From the NCBI RefSeq assembly GCF_019083995.1, contig NZ_JAHRCU010000007.1, positions 124,001 to 188,000 of the forward strand: 64,000 bases of DNA, in the 5' to 3' direction. Positions within the stretch are counted from its first letter, which is position 1. Every line of letters begins with the position of its first letter. The notes under the pieces were generated by a model that worked only from the letters and a program-made list of their open reading frames with translations, was not told the DNA's origin and searched no databases. Shown in pieces: positions 53,758 through 63,513 of this stretch. Source of the stretch: Roseococcus sp. SDR (lineage in GTDB: Bacteria; Pseudomonadota; Alphaproteobacteria; Acetobacterales; Acetobacteraceae). Made by a program: the position numbers and the translations under genes.

Positions 53758-54627
53758 CTAACGCTTCTGGCTCCGCGGATCGAGAGCGTCGCGCAGCCCG
53801 TCGCCCACCAGGTTGAAGGCCAGCACCACCAGGAAGATCGCGAGGCCGGGGAAGATGGCGAGCCAGGGCGCGCTTTCGATGAAGCGTTGCGCCGAGTTCA
53901 GCATCGAGCCCCAGGAGGGGTTGGGCGGCTGCTGCCCGAGACCCAGGAAGCTCAGCGAGGCCTCGGCGATGATCGCCTCCGCGATGGCGAGCGTCGCCTG
54001 CACGAGAAGCGGCGGGAGGATGTTGGGCAGCACGTGCATCAGGCCGATGCGCCAGGGCGGATTTCCCATGGCGCGCGCCGCCTCCACCCAGTCGGTGCTG
54101 CGCGCATCCAGCGCCATGCCGCGCGCAAGCCGCACGAAGATGGGCGAGGCGGAGATGGCGATGGCGAGCATCGCGTTCTCGAGCGCGGGGCCGAGGAAGG
54201 CGGCGAGCGCGATGGCGAGGATGAGGAAGGGGATGGAGAGCATGGCATCGGCCACGCGGCTGATCACCATGTCCATCCACTTGCCGCCAAGGCCGGCGAG
54301 CAGCCCGATCGGCACCCCGATCAGCGCGGCACCGCCCACCGCGATGACGCCGGCCATGAGGCTCGCGCGCGCGCCATGCAGCACGCGGCTCAGCACGTCC
54401 CGCCCGTTCTCGTCGGTGCCGAAGGGATGCGCCCAGGAGGGCGGCTGGCGCAGGCGGGACCAGCTGGTCTCCAGCGGATCATAGGGCGCGATCCAGGGAG
54501 CGAGCACGGCGGCCGCCACGAAGATGACGACGACGACGAGGCCGAACATGGCGAGCTTGTGCTGCGCGAAGCGGCGCAGTGCGCGGCGGCCGGGGCTTTC
54601 GCCGGACTCGATGGCGGCGACGCTCAT
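53758..54627 (-). CDS. Peptide ABC transporter permease, DppC type (second system)
   Basis: A 289-residue permease: an N-terminal helix after the QHKLAMFGLVVVVIF segment, FGTDENGRDVLSRVLHG, EAA loop STDWVEAARAMGNPPWRIG, and IIAEASLSFLGLGQQPP. It is the last gene of a six-gene minus-strand operon. The start overlaps the stop of the DppB-type gene (ATGA). A longer upstream frame to 55089 runs through dppB and is spurious. Confidence 0.93.
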   Translation of the reverse strand: MSVAAIESGESPGRRALRRFAQHKLAMFGLVVVVIFVAAAVLAPWIAPYDPLETSWSRLRQPPSWAHPFGTDENGRDVLSRVLHGARASLMAGVIAVGGAALIGVPIGLLAGLGGKWMDMVISRVADAMLSIPFLILAIALAAFLGPALENAMLAIAISASPIFVRLARGMALDARSTDWVEAARAMGNPPWRIGLMHVLPNILPPLLVQATLAIAEAIIAEASLSFLGLGQQPPNPSWGSMLNSAQRFIESAPWLAIFPGLAIFLVVLAFNLVGDGLRDALDPRSQKR

Positions 54628-55571
54628 GCCGTGCGCAGCCGCGGGTTGATGGCCATGTAGAGCATGTCGGCGATCAGGCTGAGGGTCACGAAGATCAGCG
54701 CGGTGGCCATCACCACGCCCTGCACCACCGGGTAGTCGCGGTTGAACACCGCATCCACCACCAGCTTGCCGAAGCCCGGGATGGAGAAGATCTGCTCGGT
54801 CAGCACGGCACCCGCCAGCAGCCGGCCAAACTCGATGGTGCCCAGCGTCACCACCGGGATCAGCGCGTTGCGCAGCGCGTGCTTGCCGACGACGAGCTTC
54901 TCCGAGAGGCCCTTGGCGCGCGCGGTCCGCACATAATCCTGGCTGAGCGCGCCCAGCATGGCGGCCCGGGTGTGGCGCATCAGCACGGAGGCGACGCCGG
55001 TGCCGAGCACGAAGGCCGGCATGATGGTCGTCTCCAGGCTCATCACCGGGTCTTCCCAGAGGGGCACATAGCCGCTCGGCGGAAGCCAACCCAATTGCAC
55101 GCTGAACAGCAGGATCATCATGATGCCGAGCCAGAAATTCGGCATGGAGATGCCGAAGAGCGCCACGCCATTGATCGCCCAGTCGGACGGCCGGTCCCGC
55201 CAGACGGCGCTGAGCACGCCCGCCGGCACGCCGATCAGCACGCCGATGACGAAGCTCATCGCCGCGAGCTGGAAGGTGACGGGCAGCTTCTCGAGGATGA
55301 GCTGCCCCACCGGCATGCGGATGCGCCAGGAGAAGCCGAAATCCCCGTGCAGCACGCGGACCAGCCAGTGCAGATATTGCTCCGCCAGCGGCCGGTCGAG
55401 CAGCAGTTCGGCGCGGATCTGCGCCAGCACCTGCGGGTCGCCCCGCTCCTCGCCCGCCAGGATCAGCGCCGGGTCGCCAGGCATCAGCTGCTGCAGCCCG
55501 AAGACCAGCACCGAGAGGATGAGCAGCGTCGGGATGACCTGCCCGAGGCGGCGGAGGAGCCAGAGGGCCAT
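54624..55571 (-). CDS. Peptide ABC transporter permease, DppB type (second system)
   Basis: A 315-residue permease starting LWLLRRLGQVIPTLLILSVLVF, with YLHWLVRVLHGDFGFSWR. The EAA loop reads QDYVRTARAKGLSEKLVVG, followed by LIPVVTLGTIEFGRLLAG and IFSIPGFGKL. It forms the membrane channel with the DppC-type protein encoded next. Four bases separate it from the binding-protein stop. Confidence 0.93.
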   Translation of the reverse strand: MALWLLRRLGQVIPTLLILSVLVFGLQQLMPGDPALILAGEERGDPQVLAQIRAELLLDRPLAEQYLHWLVRVLHGDFGFSWRIRMPVGQLILEKLPVTFQLAAMSFVIGVLIGVPAGVLSAVWRDRPSDWAINGVALFGISMPNFWLGIMMILLFSVQLGWLPPSGYVPLWEDPVMSLETTIMPAFVLGTGVASVLMRHTRAAMLGALSQDYVRTARAKGLSEKLVVGKHALRNALIPVVTLGTIEFGRLLAGAVLTEQIFSIPGFGKLVVDAVFNRDYPVVQGVVMATALIFVTLSLIADMLYMAINPRLRTA

Positions 55572-55575
55572 GGGG

Positions 55576-57090
55576 TTACTGCAGACGCATGCCCTGCGGG
55601 CGGATCAGGCCATCCGGCACGCTGACGAAGCCGTTGAGCCGCGCCGTGTGCGCCACGATGTTCTTGCGGTGCCACAGGTAGATGCGGTGGCGGTCCTGCC
55701 GGAAGGCGATCTGATAGGCCTGGGCGTAGAGGGCGCGCCGCGCATCGGGATTGGCTTCCACGCGCGCGGCATCCAGCAGGCGGTCCACCTCGGGGTTGCT
55801 GTAGCGCCCGTCATTCTGCGCGCCGCGCGAATGGGTGAAGGCCCAGAGATTGCCGTCAATGTCCACGCGGCCCGACCAGGCCACCAGGTACAGCTCGAAT
55901 TCGCCACGCGCCGCGGCTTGCAGCGAGGTGGCGAATTCCGTCGCGTTCAGGCGGAGTTCGAAGCCCGCCTCGCGCACCATGGCCTGGATCACCTCGCCCG
56001 CCTGGCGGAGATCCGGGTTGTTCGGCACGGTCATTTCCACGCGCACGGGCGTCGTCACGCCCGCCTCGCGCAGCAGGGCGCGGGCGCGCTCCACATTGCG
56101 CGGTTCGGGGCGGAAATCGCGGACATGCATGGGATTCGCCGGCGGCACGGGCTGCGCGGTGGGGGCGAACATCCCCTCATAGACCACGCGGTTCACCGCA
56201 TCGCGGTCGATCGCCAGCTCGAAGGCTTCGCGCACACGGGCATTCTGGCCCATCGGCGTCTGCGCGCGGGCGCCATTGCCGGTGTTGATGGTGATGCCCT
56301 GGTAGCCGAGCTCATCGCTGATCGAAAGACGCAGGCGGTTGTTGCGGCGCACGGCCGGCACGTCATCGGGGTCGATGGTCTGCACCATCTCCAAGGCACC
56401 CGATTGCAGGTTGGCGAGGCGCACCGTGCTGTCCGGGATCGGCAGGTAGGTGATGCGGTTCAGATGGATGGCGCCGGCGTTCCAATATTCCGGGAAGCGC
56501 TCCACCACGATGCGGTCCTGCGCCACACGCTCGACGAAGCGGAAGGGCCCGGCGCAGACGGGGCGGTTGCCGAAATTGCGGCCCGCGGCCTCGGCGGCCT
56601 TGGGGCTCACGATCATGCCGGCGCGGTCGGTGAGCTGGCTGAGGAAGGGCGCGGAGGGCGCCGTCAGCTTGATGCGGATCTGCGTCGGGCTCACCACCTC
56701 CATCGCCTCGATGGTGTTGATCTCGCTGCGGCGGAAGCTGCCCTGCATCGTCAGGTGGCGGTTCAGGCTATAGCGCACCGCCTCCGCGTCCATCACCTCG
56801 CCATCATGGAAGCGCACACCTTCGCGCAGCGTGATGAGCAGCGTACGCGGATCCTCCCAGCTATAGCCGGTGGCGAGTTGGGGGACGATCTCCAGCCGCT
56901 CATTGATGTCGAAGAGCTTGTCGCACAGGCTCGCGAAGACGATGCGGCCGACGAAGGTGCGCGCCAGGGTGGGGTCGAGGATGTCCGGATCCTCGCGCAG
57001 GCCGATGCGGAGGTTTTGGGCTTGCGCGTCAGCGATGCCGGCGGAGAGGCCGATAGCGGCGCAGGCGGCCAGAAGAATGCGGCGGATCAT
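55576..57090 (-). CDS. ABC transporter substrate-binding protein, family 5 (second system)
   Basis: A 504-residue periplasmic binding protein with a signal peptide (MIRRILLAACAAIGLSAG, cleavage near ADAQA), followed by LRIGLREDPDILDPTLART. The SBP_bac_5 signature reads LITLREGVRFHDGEVMDAEAVRYSLNRH. It is dissimilar in detail from the receptor at 34646, so the two importers probably take different ligands. It lies in an operon with a DUF1028 protein; the ligand is unknown. Confidence 0.92.
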   Translation of the reverse strand: MIRRILLAACAAIGLSAGIADAQAQNLRIGLREDPDILDPTLARTFVGRIVFASLCDKLFDINERLEIVPQLATGYSWEDPRTLLITLREGVRFHDGEVMDAEAVRYSLNRHLTMQGSFRRSEINTIEAMEVVSPTQIRIKLTAPSAPFLSQLTDRAGMIVSPKAAEAAGRNFGNRPVCAGPFRFVERVAQDRIVVERFPEYWNAGAIHLNRITYLPIPDSTVRLANLQSGALEMVQTIDPDDVPAVRRNNRLRLSISDELGYQGITINTGNGARAQTPMGQNARVREAFELAIDRDAVNRVVYEGMFAPTAQPVPPANPMHVRDFRPEPRNVERARALLREAGVTTPVRVEMTVPNNPDLRQAGEVIQAMVREAGFELRLNATEFATSLQAAARGEFELYLVAWSGRVDIDGNLWAFTHSRGAQNDGRYSNPEVDRLLDAARVEANPDARRALYAQAYQIAFRQDRHRIYLWHRKNIVAHTARLNGFVSVPDGLIRPQGMRLQ

Positions 57091-58111
57091 GCGGGTTGCT
57101 CCGTGAAATAGGCTTGCAGTCGGGCGAGGCGTGCATCGGCCGCGGCCTCGCGGATCGGGGGCACGGCGGGCAGGCTCTCCTGCAAATGGCAGGCGGCGCG
57201 ATGCGCCTCGCCTTGCAGAAGCGGCACCTGCTCGCGGCAGAGGGGCTCAGCGTGCGGGCAGCGCGTGTGGAAGCGGCAGCCGGGCGGTGGCGAGACGGGC
57301 GAGGGCACATCGCCCTCCAGCAGCTTTGCCGTTCCGCCCTGGCCGGGCACGGCGGCGAGCAGCGCGCGGGTATAGGGGTGGCGCGGCGCGTGGAAGAGCG
57401 TCTCGGCTGGCCCCTGCTCCACCACCTGGCCGAGATACATCACCGCCACCTCATCGGCGATCTGCCGGACCACGCCGAGGTCATGGCTGATCAGCACGAA
57501 GGTGAGGCCGAGATCGCGGATCAGGTCACCCAGCAGGTTCACCACCTGCGCCTGCACGGAAACGTCGAGGGCGGAAACGGGCTCATCGCCGATGATGAGG
57601 CGCGGCTCGGAAGCCAGCGCGCGGGCGATGGCGATGCGCTGGCGCTGCCCGCCGCTGAACTCATGCGGCCAGCGGCGCGCGAGCTCCGGGCGTAGTCCCA
57701 CGCGCTCCAGCAATTCGGCGACGCGCGCGCGCTCCCGCCCGCGATGCAGCTTGTGGAGGATCAGCGGCTCGGTGATCGCGGCCTCGACCGTCATGCGCGG
57801 GTCGAGACTGGCGAAGGGGTCCTGGAAGATGAGCTGCATCTCACGCCGACGGGCGCGCAGCGCGGCGGGCGGCAGGGCCAGCACATCCTCGCCATCGAAG
57901 CGCAGACTGCCGGAATCGGGCTCGATCAGCCGCAGCAGCAGGCGGCCCAGGGTGGATTTGCCGCAGCCGCTCTCGCCCACGATGGCGAGCACGCGGCCGC
58001 GCGGCACGGCGAGCGAGACGCCATCCACCGCGCGCACCGCGCCGCGCGTGCGGCCCAGGCTGTCGCGGAAGGGGAAGTGCTTGACGAGGCCGTCGGCCTG
58101 AAGAAGCGCGC

Positions 58112-58115
<4 letters not shown>
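57087..58115 (-). CDS. ABC transporter ATP-binding protein, DppF type (second system)
   Basis: A 342-residue ATPase: Walker A GESGCGKST, Q-loop FQDPFASLDPR, signature SGGQRQR and Walker B LIIGDEPVSALD. The C-terminal Cys motif reads PPGCRFHTRCPHAEPLC. The stop overlaps the start of the binding-protein gene and the start overlaps the DppD stop, so translation of the operon is tightly coupled. Confidence 0.94.
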
Positions 58116-59073
<958 letters not shown>

Positions 59074-59077
<4 letters not shown>

Positions 59078-59787
59078 GCGACGCCCGCCTTGGCGAGCGC
59101 GGCGTTGATCACCGCACGGTCGAAGACGCCCGGATGGTCGGCACCGGGGAGGAAGCGGCGGAAATGCACGAAGCGCTGCTGCGCCACACCATGCAGGCGG
59201 CGGAGCTCGGCCAGCGGGTCGGCATGGTCATCCACGCGCAGGTCCAGATCCGGGTAGGGGTCGTTGGACGTCACGATCAGCGCGGCGGATTGCTTGCCAC
59301 GCGCATCGCCGCCCGCCGCCTCGCCCGCTTCCATGGCATGGATCAGGCGCAGGGCCATCGGCAAATGCGGCGCGGCGAGGAAGGCGGCCAGTGTATCCTC
59401 GACCACGCGCGGGCCGGCCAGCATGTTGCCCGCGACCGAGACATTCTCCGCCCGCACCGCGCCGCACCAGGGCACGCAGTCACTGCCGGTGTGCTGGGCG
59501 ATGCGCCCATCCGCCGAGAGGATGTGGCATTGCCGGGATTCCCGCCCCGCATCGGCGGCGAGCAGCGCGGCCAGCGCCTCCTCCGGCGCCGTGCCTGAGC
59601 GCAAAGCGTCAACTCCGCGCGGGGCGTAGAGCGGGTGGATCAGCGCCTGGGTGGCGAGTGCGCCGACACCCGCTTCAGCGCGCGGGCAGAGGGCGCCCAC
59701 CGCGAAGAAGCGCGTCGCGACGATGACGCCCAATTCTCCGCTCTGCGGATCGCGGGCGAGGAGGGACCAGGTCATGTCGCGCGTCAT
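59074..59787 (-). CDS. DUF1028 protein (Ntn-hydrolase-like fold)
   Basis: A 237-residue COG3342/DUF1028 protein. After MTRDMTWSLLARD come GELGVIVATRFFAVG, GVGALATQAL, the SVAGNMLAGPRVVED segment, and DLRVDDHADPLAEL near the C terminus. The family has an Ntn-hydrolase-like fold and an unproven enzymatic role; linkage to peptide ABC importers suggests an amidohydrolase acting on the imported solute. No signal peptide is seen, so it is cytosolic. The start may be ATG 59787 or 59775. It heads the second dpp-type operon. Confidence 0.88.
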
Positions 59788-59890
59788 GCGGCGGGGCGGC
59801 GCGGGATGCAAGGGGCACCCCGACCGGCCGGCGCGGCACCCGCGGCCACCTGCCCGCGAAAGCGGCGATCCCCTGCTCCGGATTGCCCGC

Positions 59891-60991
59891 CTATTCGGCG
59901 GCGGGCTTCAACACGCCGCGCCGCACCTGGTCCAGCTCGATGCTTTCGAACAGCGCGCGGAAATTGCCCTCGCCGAAGCCCTGGTCGCCCTTGCGCTGGA
60001 TGAGCTCGAAGAAGATCGGGCCGATCACGGTGTTGGTGAAGATCTGCAGCAGGCGGCCACCGGAAGGCGAGCCATCCATCAGGATGCGGTTGCGCTGCAT
60101 CCGCGCGAAATCCTCATCCGTGCCGGGCAGCCGGCCGGGCAGCAGCTCGTAATAGGTGTCGGGCGTATCGAGGAAGGCCACGCCCTCGCGGCGCAGGCCC
60201 TCCACGCTCGCGTAGATGTCCTTGGTGCCCATCGCGATGTGCTGGATGCCCTCGCCGCCATAGGCGCGGAGATATTCCTCGATCTGCGACTTGTCGTCGC
60301 TGCTCTCATTGATCGGGATGCGGATCTGGCCGCAGGGCGAGGTCATCGCCTTGGACTTCAGCCCGGTCAGCTTGCCCTCGATGTCGAAGTAGCGGATCTC
60401 GCGGAAGTTGAAGAGGCGCTCATAGAAGCCGGCCCAGGCGTCCATCCGGCCGCGATGCACATTGTGCGTCAGGTGGTCGATCACCGTCAGGTCATGGCCG
60501 GCCGGGTTCGGGTCCACGCCGTCGATCCAGCGGAAATCCACGTCGTAGATCGAGCCCTTGGCGCCGTAGCGATCCACGAAATAGATCAGCGAGCCGCCGA
60601 TGCCCTCGATGGCGGGGATGTTCAGCTCCATCGGCCCGACGCGGCCATGGAAGGGGCGGGCGCCCAGGCTGATCGCGCGCTCGAAGGCGGCGGCCGCATC
60701 AGCCACGCGGAAGGCCATGGCGCAGGCCGATGGGCCGTGCACGCGGCCGAAGGATTGCGCGAAGCTCGCGGGTTCGGCGTTGAGGATGAAGTTCACCTCG
60801 CCCTGGCGCCAGAGCGTCACATCCTTGCTGCGATGGCGCGCGACCATGGTGAAGCCGAGGCGGGCGAAGACGTCGCGCAGATGCGCCGTGTCCGGGCCGG
60901 TGAACTCCACGAACTCGAAGCCGTCCGTCCCCATGGGGTTGGCCTCGCAGATGCGGCCGGCGATGTCGGTACGGTCGGGCGGGATGTCCAT
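59891..60991 (-). CDS. hppD: 4-hydroxyphenylpyruvate dioxygenase
   Basis: A 366-residue HPPD with two vicinal-oxygen-chelate domains. The iron ligands are visible: His in VIDHLTHNVHRG (near residue 168), His in GGEGIQHIAMGTKD (near 248), and Glu in GPIFFELIQRKGDQGFGEGN (near 330). The C terminus (GNFRALFESIELDQVRRG) is the typical lid. It converts 4-hydroxyphenylpyruvate to homogentisate in tyrosine degradation. It is divergent from an Lrp/AsnC regulator, a common arrangement for control of hppD. Confidence 0.96.
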   Translation of the reverse strand: MDIPPDRTDIAGRICEANPMGTDGFEFVEFTGPDTAHLRDVFARLGFTMVARHRSKDVTLWRQGEVNFILNAEPASFAQSFGRVHGPSACAMAFRVADAAAAFERAISLGARPFHGRVGPMELNIPAIEGIGGSLIYFVDRYGAKGSIYDVDFRWIDGVDPNPAGHDLTVIDHLTHNVHRGRMDAWAGFYERLFNFREIRYFDIEGKLTGLKSKAMTSPCGQIRIPINESSDDKSQIEEYLRAYGGEGIQHIAMGTKDIYASVEGLRREGVAFLDTPDTYYELLPGRLPGTDEDFARMQRNRILMDGSPSGGRLLQIFTNTVIGPIFFELIQRKGDQGFGEGNFRALFESIELDQVRRGVLKPAAE

Positions 60992-61037
60992 GGACGCTCT
61001 CCTGGGCGGGTTTCTCGCCTTGTAGCGGGTGATCCTG

Positions 61038-61050
61038 GGTGAAACTCACC
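61038..61050. promoter_or_regulatory. GGTGA-N3-TCACC palindrome between hppD and the Lrp-type gene
   Basis: A perfect 5+5 inverted repeat with a 3-base spacer lies roughly midway in the 116-base divergent gap. It is a plausible half of an Lrp/AsnC operator. Short palindromes occur by chance, so it is only a candidate. Confidence 0.4.
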
Positions 61051-61107
61051 GAATGCGCTGCTAGAGAGGAGGAGGATGACAATCTTTCACTCCCAAAGGA
61101 TGCATTC

Positions 61108-61584
61108 ATGGGGAAAACCACCACGATTGGCCTGGATGCGGCGGATCGTCGCATCCTGCGCGCCCTGCAGCGCGACGGCCGCCTCCCCATCACCGCGCTG
61201 GCCGAGCAGGTCGGCCTTTCCGCCACCCCCTGCCAGCGCCGCGTGAAACGGCTGGAGGAAGCCGGCGTGATCGCCGGCTATGCCGCGCGCATCAGCGCCG
61301 CGCGCGTCGGCCTGCCCTTGCAGGCCTTCGTGCAGGTCGCGTTGGAAAGCCATTCGGAGGAGGTGGCCGAGCGCTTCCACACCGCACTCGCCGCCCGGCC
61401 CGAGGTCATCGCCGCCTATACGATGAGCGGCGAGATGGACTACCTGCTGCACGTCCTCGCACCCGACATGGAGGCCTTCGGTGAGTTCGCGACGCGCGGC
61501 CTGCTGCGCATGCCCGGGGTGAAGGAAACCCGCAGCAGCTTCGTCCTGGCCACGCTGAAGGAGGGCGGGGACGTACCGGTCTGA
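61108..61584 (+). CDS. Lrp/AsnC-family transcriptional regulator
   Basis: A 158-residue Lrp/AsnC protein. The helix-turn-helix spans residues about 10-60 (LDAADRRILRALQRDGRLPITALAEQVGLSATPCQRRVKRLEEAG), and the RAM effector domain follows, with the GEMDYLLHV segment near 113. The ATG at 61108 has AAAGGA at 61095-61100; an upstream in-frame ATG at 61039 lies in the operator region. It probably senses an aromatic or branched amino acid and regulates the divergent hppD and itself. Confidence 0.93.
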   Translation: MGKTTTIGLDAADRRILRALQRDGRLPITALAEQVGLSATPCQRRVKRLEEAGVIAGYAARISAARVGLPLQAFVQVALESHSEEVAERFHTALAARPEVIAAYTMSGEMDYLLHVLAPDMEAFGEFATRGLLRMPGVKETRSSFVLATLKEGGDVPV

Positions 61585-61640
61585 CTGGCGCGGCACGGCA
61601 CAGGGCGTCTATACGGCCGTGCCACCGCAAGGTCTTCCGG

Positions 61641-62054
61641 ATGACGCCCGACCAGATCTCCCTCGTCCAGCAGAGCTTCCGCCAGGTCGAGGCGATCCAG
61701 GAGACCGCCGCGCGGATCTTCTATGCGAGGCTGCGGGAGGCGGACCCCTCCACCGCGCCCCTTTTCGCGAAAAGCGACATGGCCCTGCAGGGGCACAAGC
61801 TGATGGCGGCGATCGCGATGGTGGTGAACGGGCTGAACCGGCCCGAGGTGGTGATCCCGGCCGCGCAGGACATGGCGCGCCGGCATGTCGGCTATGGCGT
61901 GACGCGGGCGCATTACGCCAGCGTGGGCGCCGCCCTTCTCTGGACGCTGGGCCAGGGCCTTGGCGCCAGCTTCACGCCCGAGGTGGAGGCCGCGTGGACC
62001 GCCGCCTATGATCTGCTGAGCGCCATCATGATCGAGGCCGCCTACCCCGGGTGA
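61641..62054 (+). CDS. Single-domain globin (bacterial haemoglobin-like)
   Basis: A 137-residue globin with the opening pattern TPDQISLVQQSFRQVEAIQETAARIFYARLRE (helices A-B) and helix E QGHKLMAAIAMVVNGL. The segment MARRHVGYGVTRAHYASVGAALLWTLGQGL follows, in which the proximal His lies near HVGYGV or HYASVG as in Vitreoscilla-type globins. No reductase domain is fused. It may bind oxygen or NO. It overlaps the convergent SDR gene by 13 bases and follows the Lrp-type gene by 56 bases. Confidence 0.88.
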   Translation: MTPDQISLVQQSFRQVEAIQETAARIFYARLREADPSTAPLFAKSDMALQGHKLMAAIAMVVNGLNRPEVVIPAAQDMARRHVGYGVTRAHYASVGAALLWTLGQGLGASFTPEVEAAWTAAYDLLSAIMIEAAYPG

Positions 62055-63067
62055 TGCAGGGCGCGGCCGCCCATGCCGGCGGCCGGGGCGGGGCCGATGC
62101 CGGCCCGCGGAGGGCGGGGCATGGGCGCCCGCCGGGCCCATTCGAGGGCAGAGGGCGGTGGTGCGGGGAAGAGCGTGCGCAGCCCCGTCTCAAGATCCGT
62201 CGCGGCCTCGACGCCCAGCACATGGATCGCTTCGTTCGGGTCACCCAGCAGGGCGCGCAGGTCCTGCGGGCGGCGGGGGCCGAATTGCACCAGCGGCACT
62301 CGGGCGGCGACCACGCCCATCAGGTCGGCCAGTCCGCGCAGCGTCGTGCCGCGGCCGGTGCAGAGGTTGAGCGCCAAGGCCTGGGGCTGAAGCTGCAGCA
62401 TCTGCATACCAGCGAAGAAATGCCGCACCACGTCTGAAACATGGACGAAGTCCCGCACCTGCTGGCCATCGCCATGCAGGGTGATGACCTGGCCCGCCAG
62501 GATGCGCTCGGCGAAGATCGCGACGACGTCGCGCCGGTGGCCCTCGGCGCGCGGGCCATAGGCATGGAAGATGCGCAGGCCGAGATTGGGAACGCCGTGC
62601 TGGGCGAAGGCCAGCGCGGCGTGATGCTCGGCGCCCAGCTTGTCGGCGCCCAGATGGCCATGGGGGCGCGGACGCGCGGCCTCCTGAATGGCCCGCGGCC
62701 CTTGCTCGCCATAAATGGCGGCGGAGGAGGCAAAGCAGACGGGAATGCGCCCGGCGGCGCGCGCCGCGTCCAGAACGGCGATGGTGCCGCCCAGATTGAC
62801 CGCGTGGGAGCGGGACCAGCCCTCCTGGCAGCGGGCTTCGGCGGTCATGGCGGCGAGGTGGAAGATCCCGGCGCAATCCTCGACCGCGCGGCGCACGAGC
62901 GTCGCATCCGCGACATCGCCCTCCAGGAATTCCACGGCAGGGTCTGCGGGGCGTACGCCGGAGGAGAGGTCATCCAGCACGCGCACCCGGTGGCCCGCCC
63001 GCAGCAGAGCCTCGGTCAGGTGGCTTCCGATGAAGCCGGCGCCGCCAGTGACGAGATAGCGGGACAT
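62042..63067 (-). CDS. NAD-dependent epimerase/dehydratase-like SDR lacking the catalytic Tyr
   Basis: A 341-residue extended SDR. The NAD-binding start is YLVTGGAGFIGSHL (residues 4-17), with D32-like LDDLSSG and the substrate loop LRIFHAYGPRA. The usual YGxSK active site reads HLGADKLGAEHH: the lysine is present but leucine replaces the tyrosine. The codons there are unambiguous. The serine region SSAAIYGE is intact. It may be a non-canonical or inactive relative of UDP-glucose 4-epimerases. No sugar-nucleotide cluster surrounds it. Confidence 0.88.
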   Translation of the reverse strand: MSRYLVTGGAGFIGSHLTEALLRAGHRVRVLDDLSSGVRPADPAVEFLEGDVADATLVRRAVEDCAGIFHLAAMTAEARCQEGWSRSHAVNLGGTIAVLDAARAAGRIPVCFASSAAIYGEQGPRAIQEAARPRPHGHLGADKLGAEHHAALAFAQHGVPNLGLRIFHAYGPRAEGHRRDVVAIFAERILAGQVITLHGDGQQVRDFVHVSDVVRHFFAGMQMLQLQPQALALNLCTGRGTTLRGLADLMGVVAARVPLVQFGPRRPQDLRALLGDPNEAIHVLGVEAATDLETGLRTLFPAPPPSALEWARRAPMPRPPRAGIGPAPAAGMGGRALHHPG

Positions 63068-63085
63068 GGGTACGCCTCCGGGGGG

Positions 63086-63208
63086 TCAGGCGAAGCGGGC
63101 GAGCAGAAGACGTGCGGCCGATCGCAGCGCGATCGGGACGGAGGGCACGGCAACGACCAACGCGGTCAGCACGAAGCCCGTCGCCATCGCGTATTCGAGG
63201 GTGCTCAT
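63086..63208 (-). CDS. Tiny membrane ORF (40 residues, or 59 from an upstream ATG)
   Basis: From ATG 63208 the ORF encodes 40 residues, MSTLEYAMATGFVLTAL onward, with one hydrophobic helix and a basic end (RSAARLLLARFA). GAGGAA precedes the ATG. An in-frame ATG at 63265 would give a 59-residue form with a Pro/Arg-rich extension. The TLEYAMATGFVLTAL segment loosely recalls the EYAL motif of Flp-type pilins but lacks an obvious prepilin site. The function is unknown; it may not be expressed. Confidence 0.5.
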   Translation of the reverse strand: MSTLEYAMATGFVLTALVVAVPSVPIALRSAARLLLARFA

Positions 63209-63265
63209 TTCCTCATGAGCCGCGCGCGACGGCCGCGGAGCGGCAGGAAGCCCGGACATCGTCAT

Positions 63266-63449
63266 TCCTCAGCGGGCAGGCTCTGGCCCCGCCCTTGACC
63301 GGGGGCGCTGCGCGGGGGGTCGCGAACGCTCATCCGATGTGACGCTTTTTAGACTGACACTCACAGGAATGCAAGTAGTTTTGTTCCAAAAATTAGTCTA
63401 TGCAAAATTTCTGAGCATTTCGATCACGGCATGATCCAGGCTATGGCAT
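63266..63449. other. AT-rich intergenic patch
   Basis: About 100 bases around 63340-63430 are AT-rich (with runs such as TTTTTAGACTGA and CCAAAAATTAG), in contrast with the surrounding GC-rich sequence. On the minus strand TTGCAT and TAAAAA are 17 bases apart and could be a weak promoter for the tiny membrane ORF. No other gene is seen. Confidence 0.4.
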
Positions 63450-63495
63450 GAAAAAAGCCCCGGGCCATCCCTTCGGCAGGGACAGCCCGGGGCGG
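63450..63495 (-). terminator. Rho-independent terminator after livM
   Basis: On the minus strand GCCCCGGGC and GCCCGGGGC form a strong stem around a loop that itself contains GTCCCTGCCGAAGGGAT, followed by TTTTTT. It sits 18 bases beyond the livM-type stop. Confidence 0.93.
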
Positions 63496-63513
63496 TTCAG
63501 CCGTGATGCGCGC

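Noticed and set aside
63086-63265. Tiny ORF as a Flp pilin
   Set aside because: The EYA resemblance is short, there is no clear Gly-Glu/Asp prepilin site, and no tad genes are nearby. Kept only as an unassigned membrane ORF.
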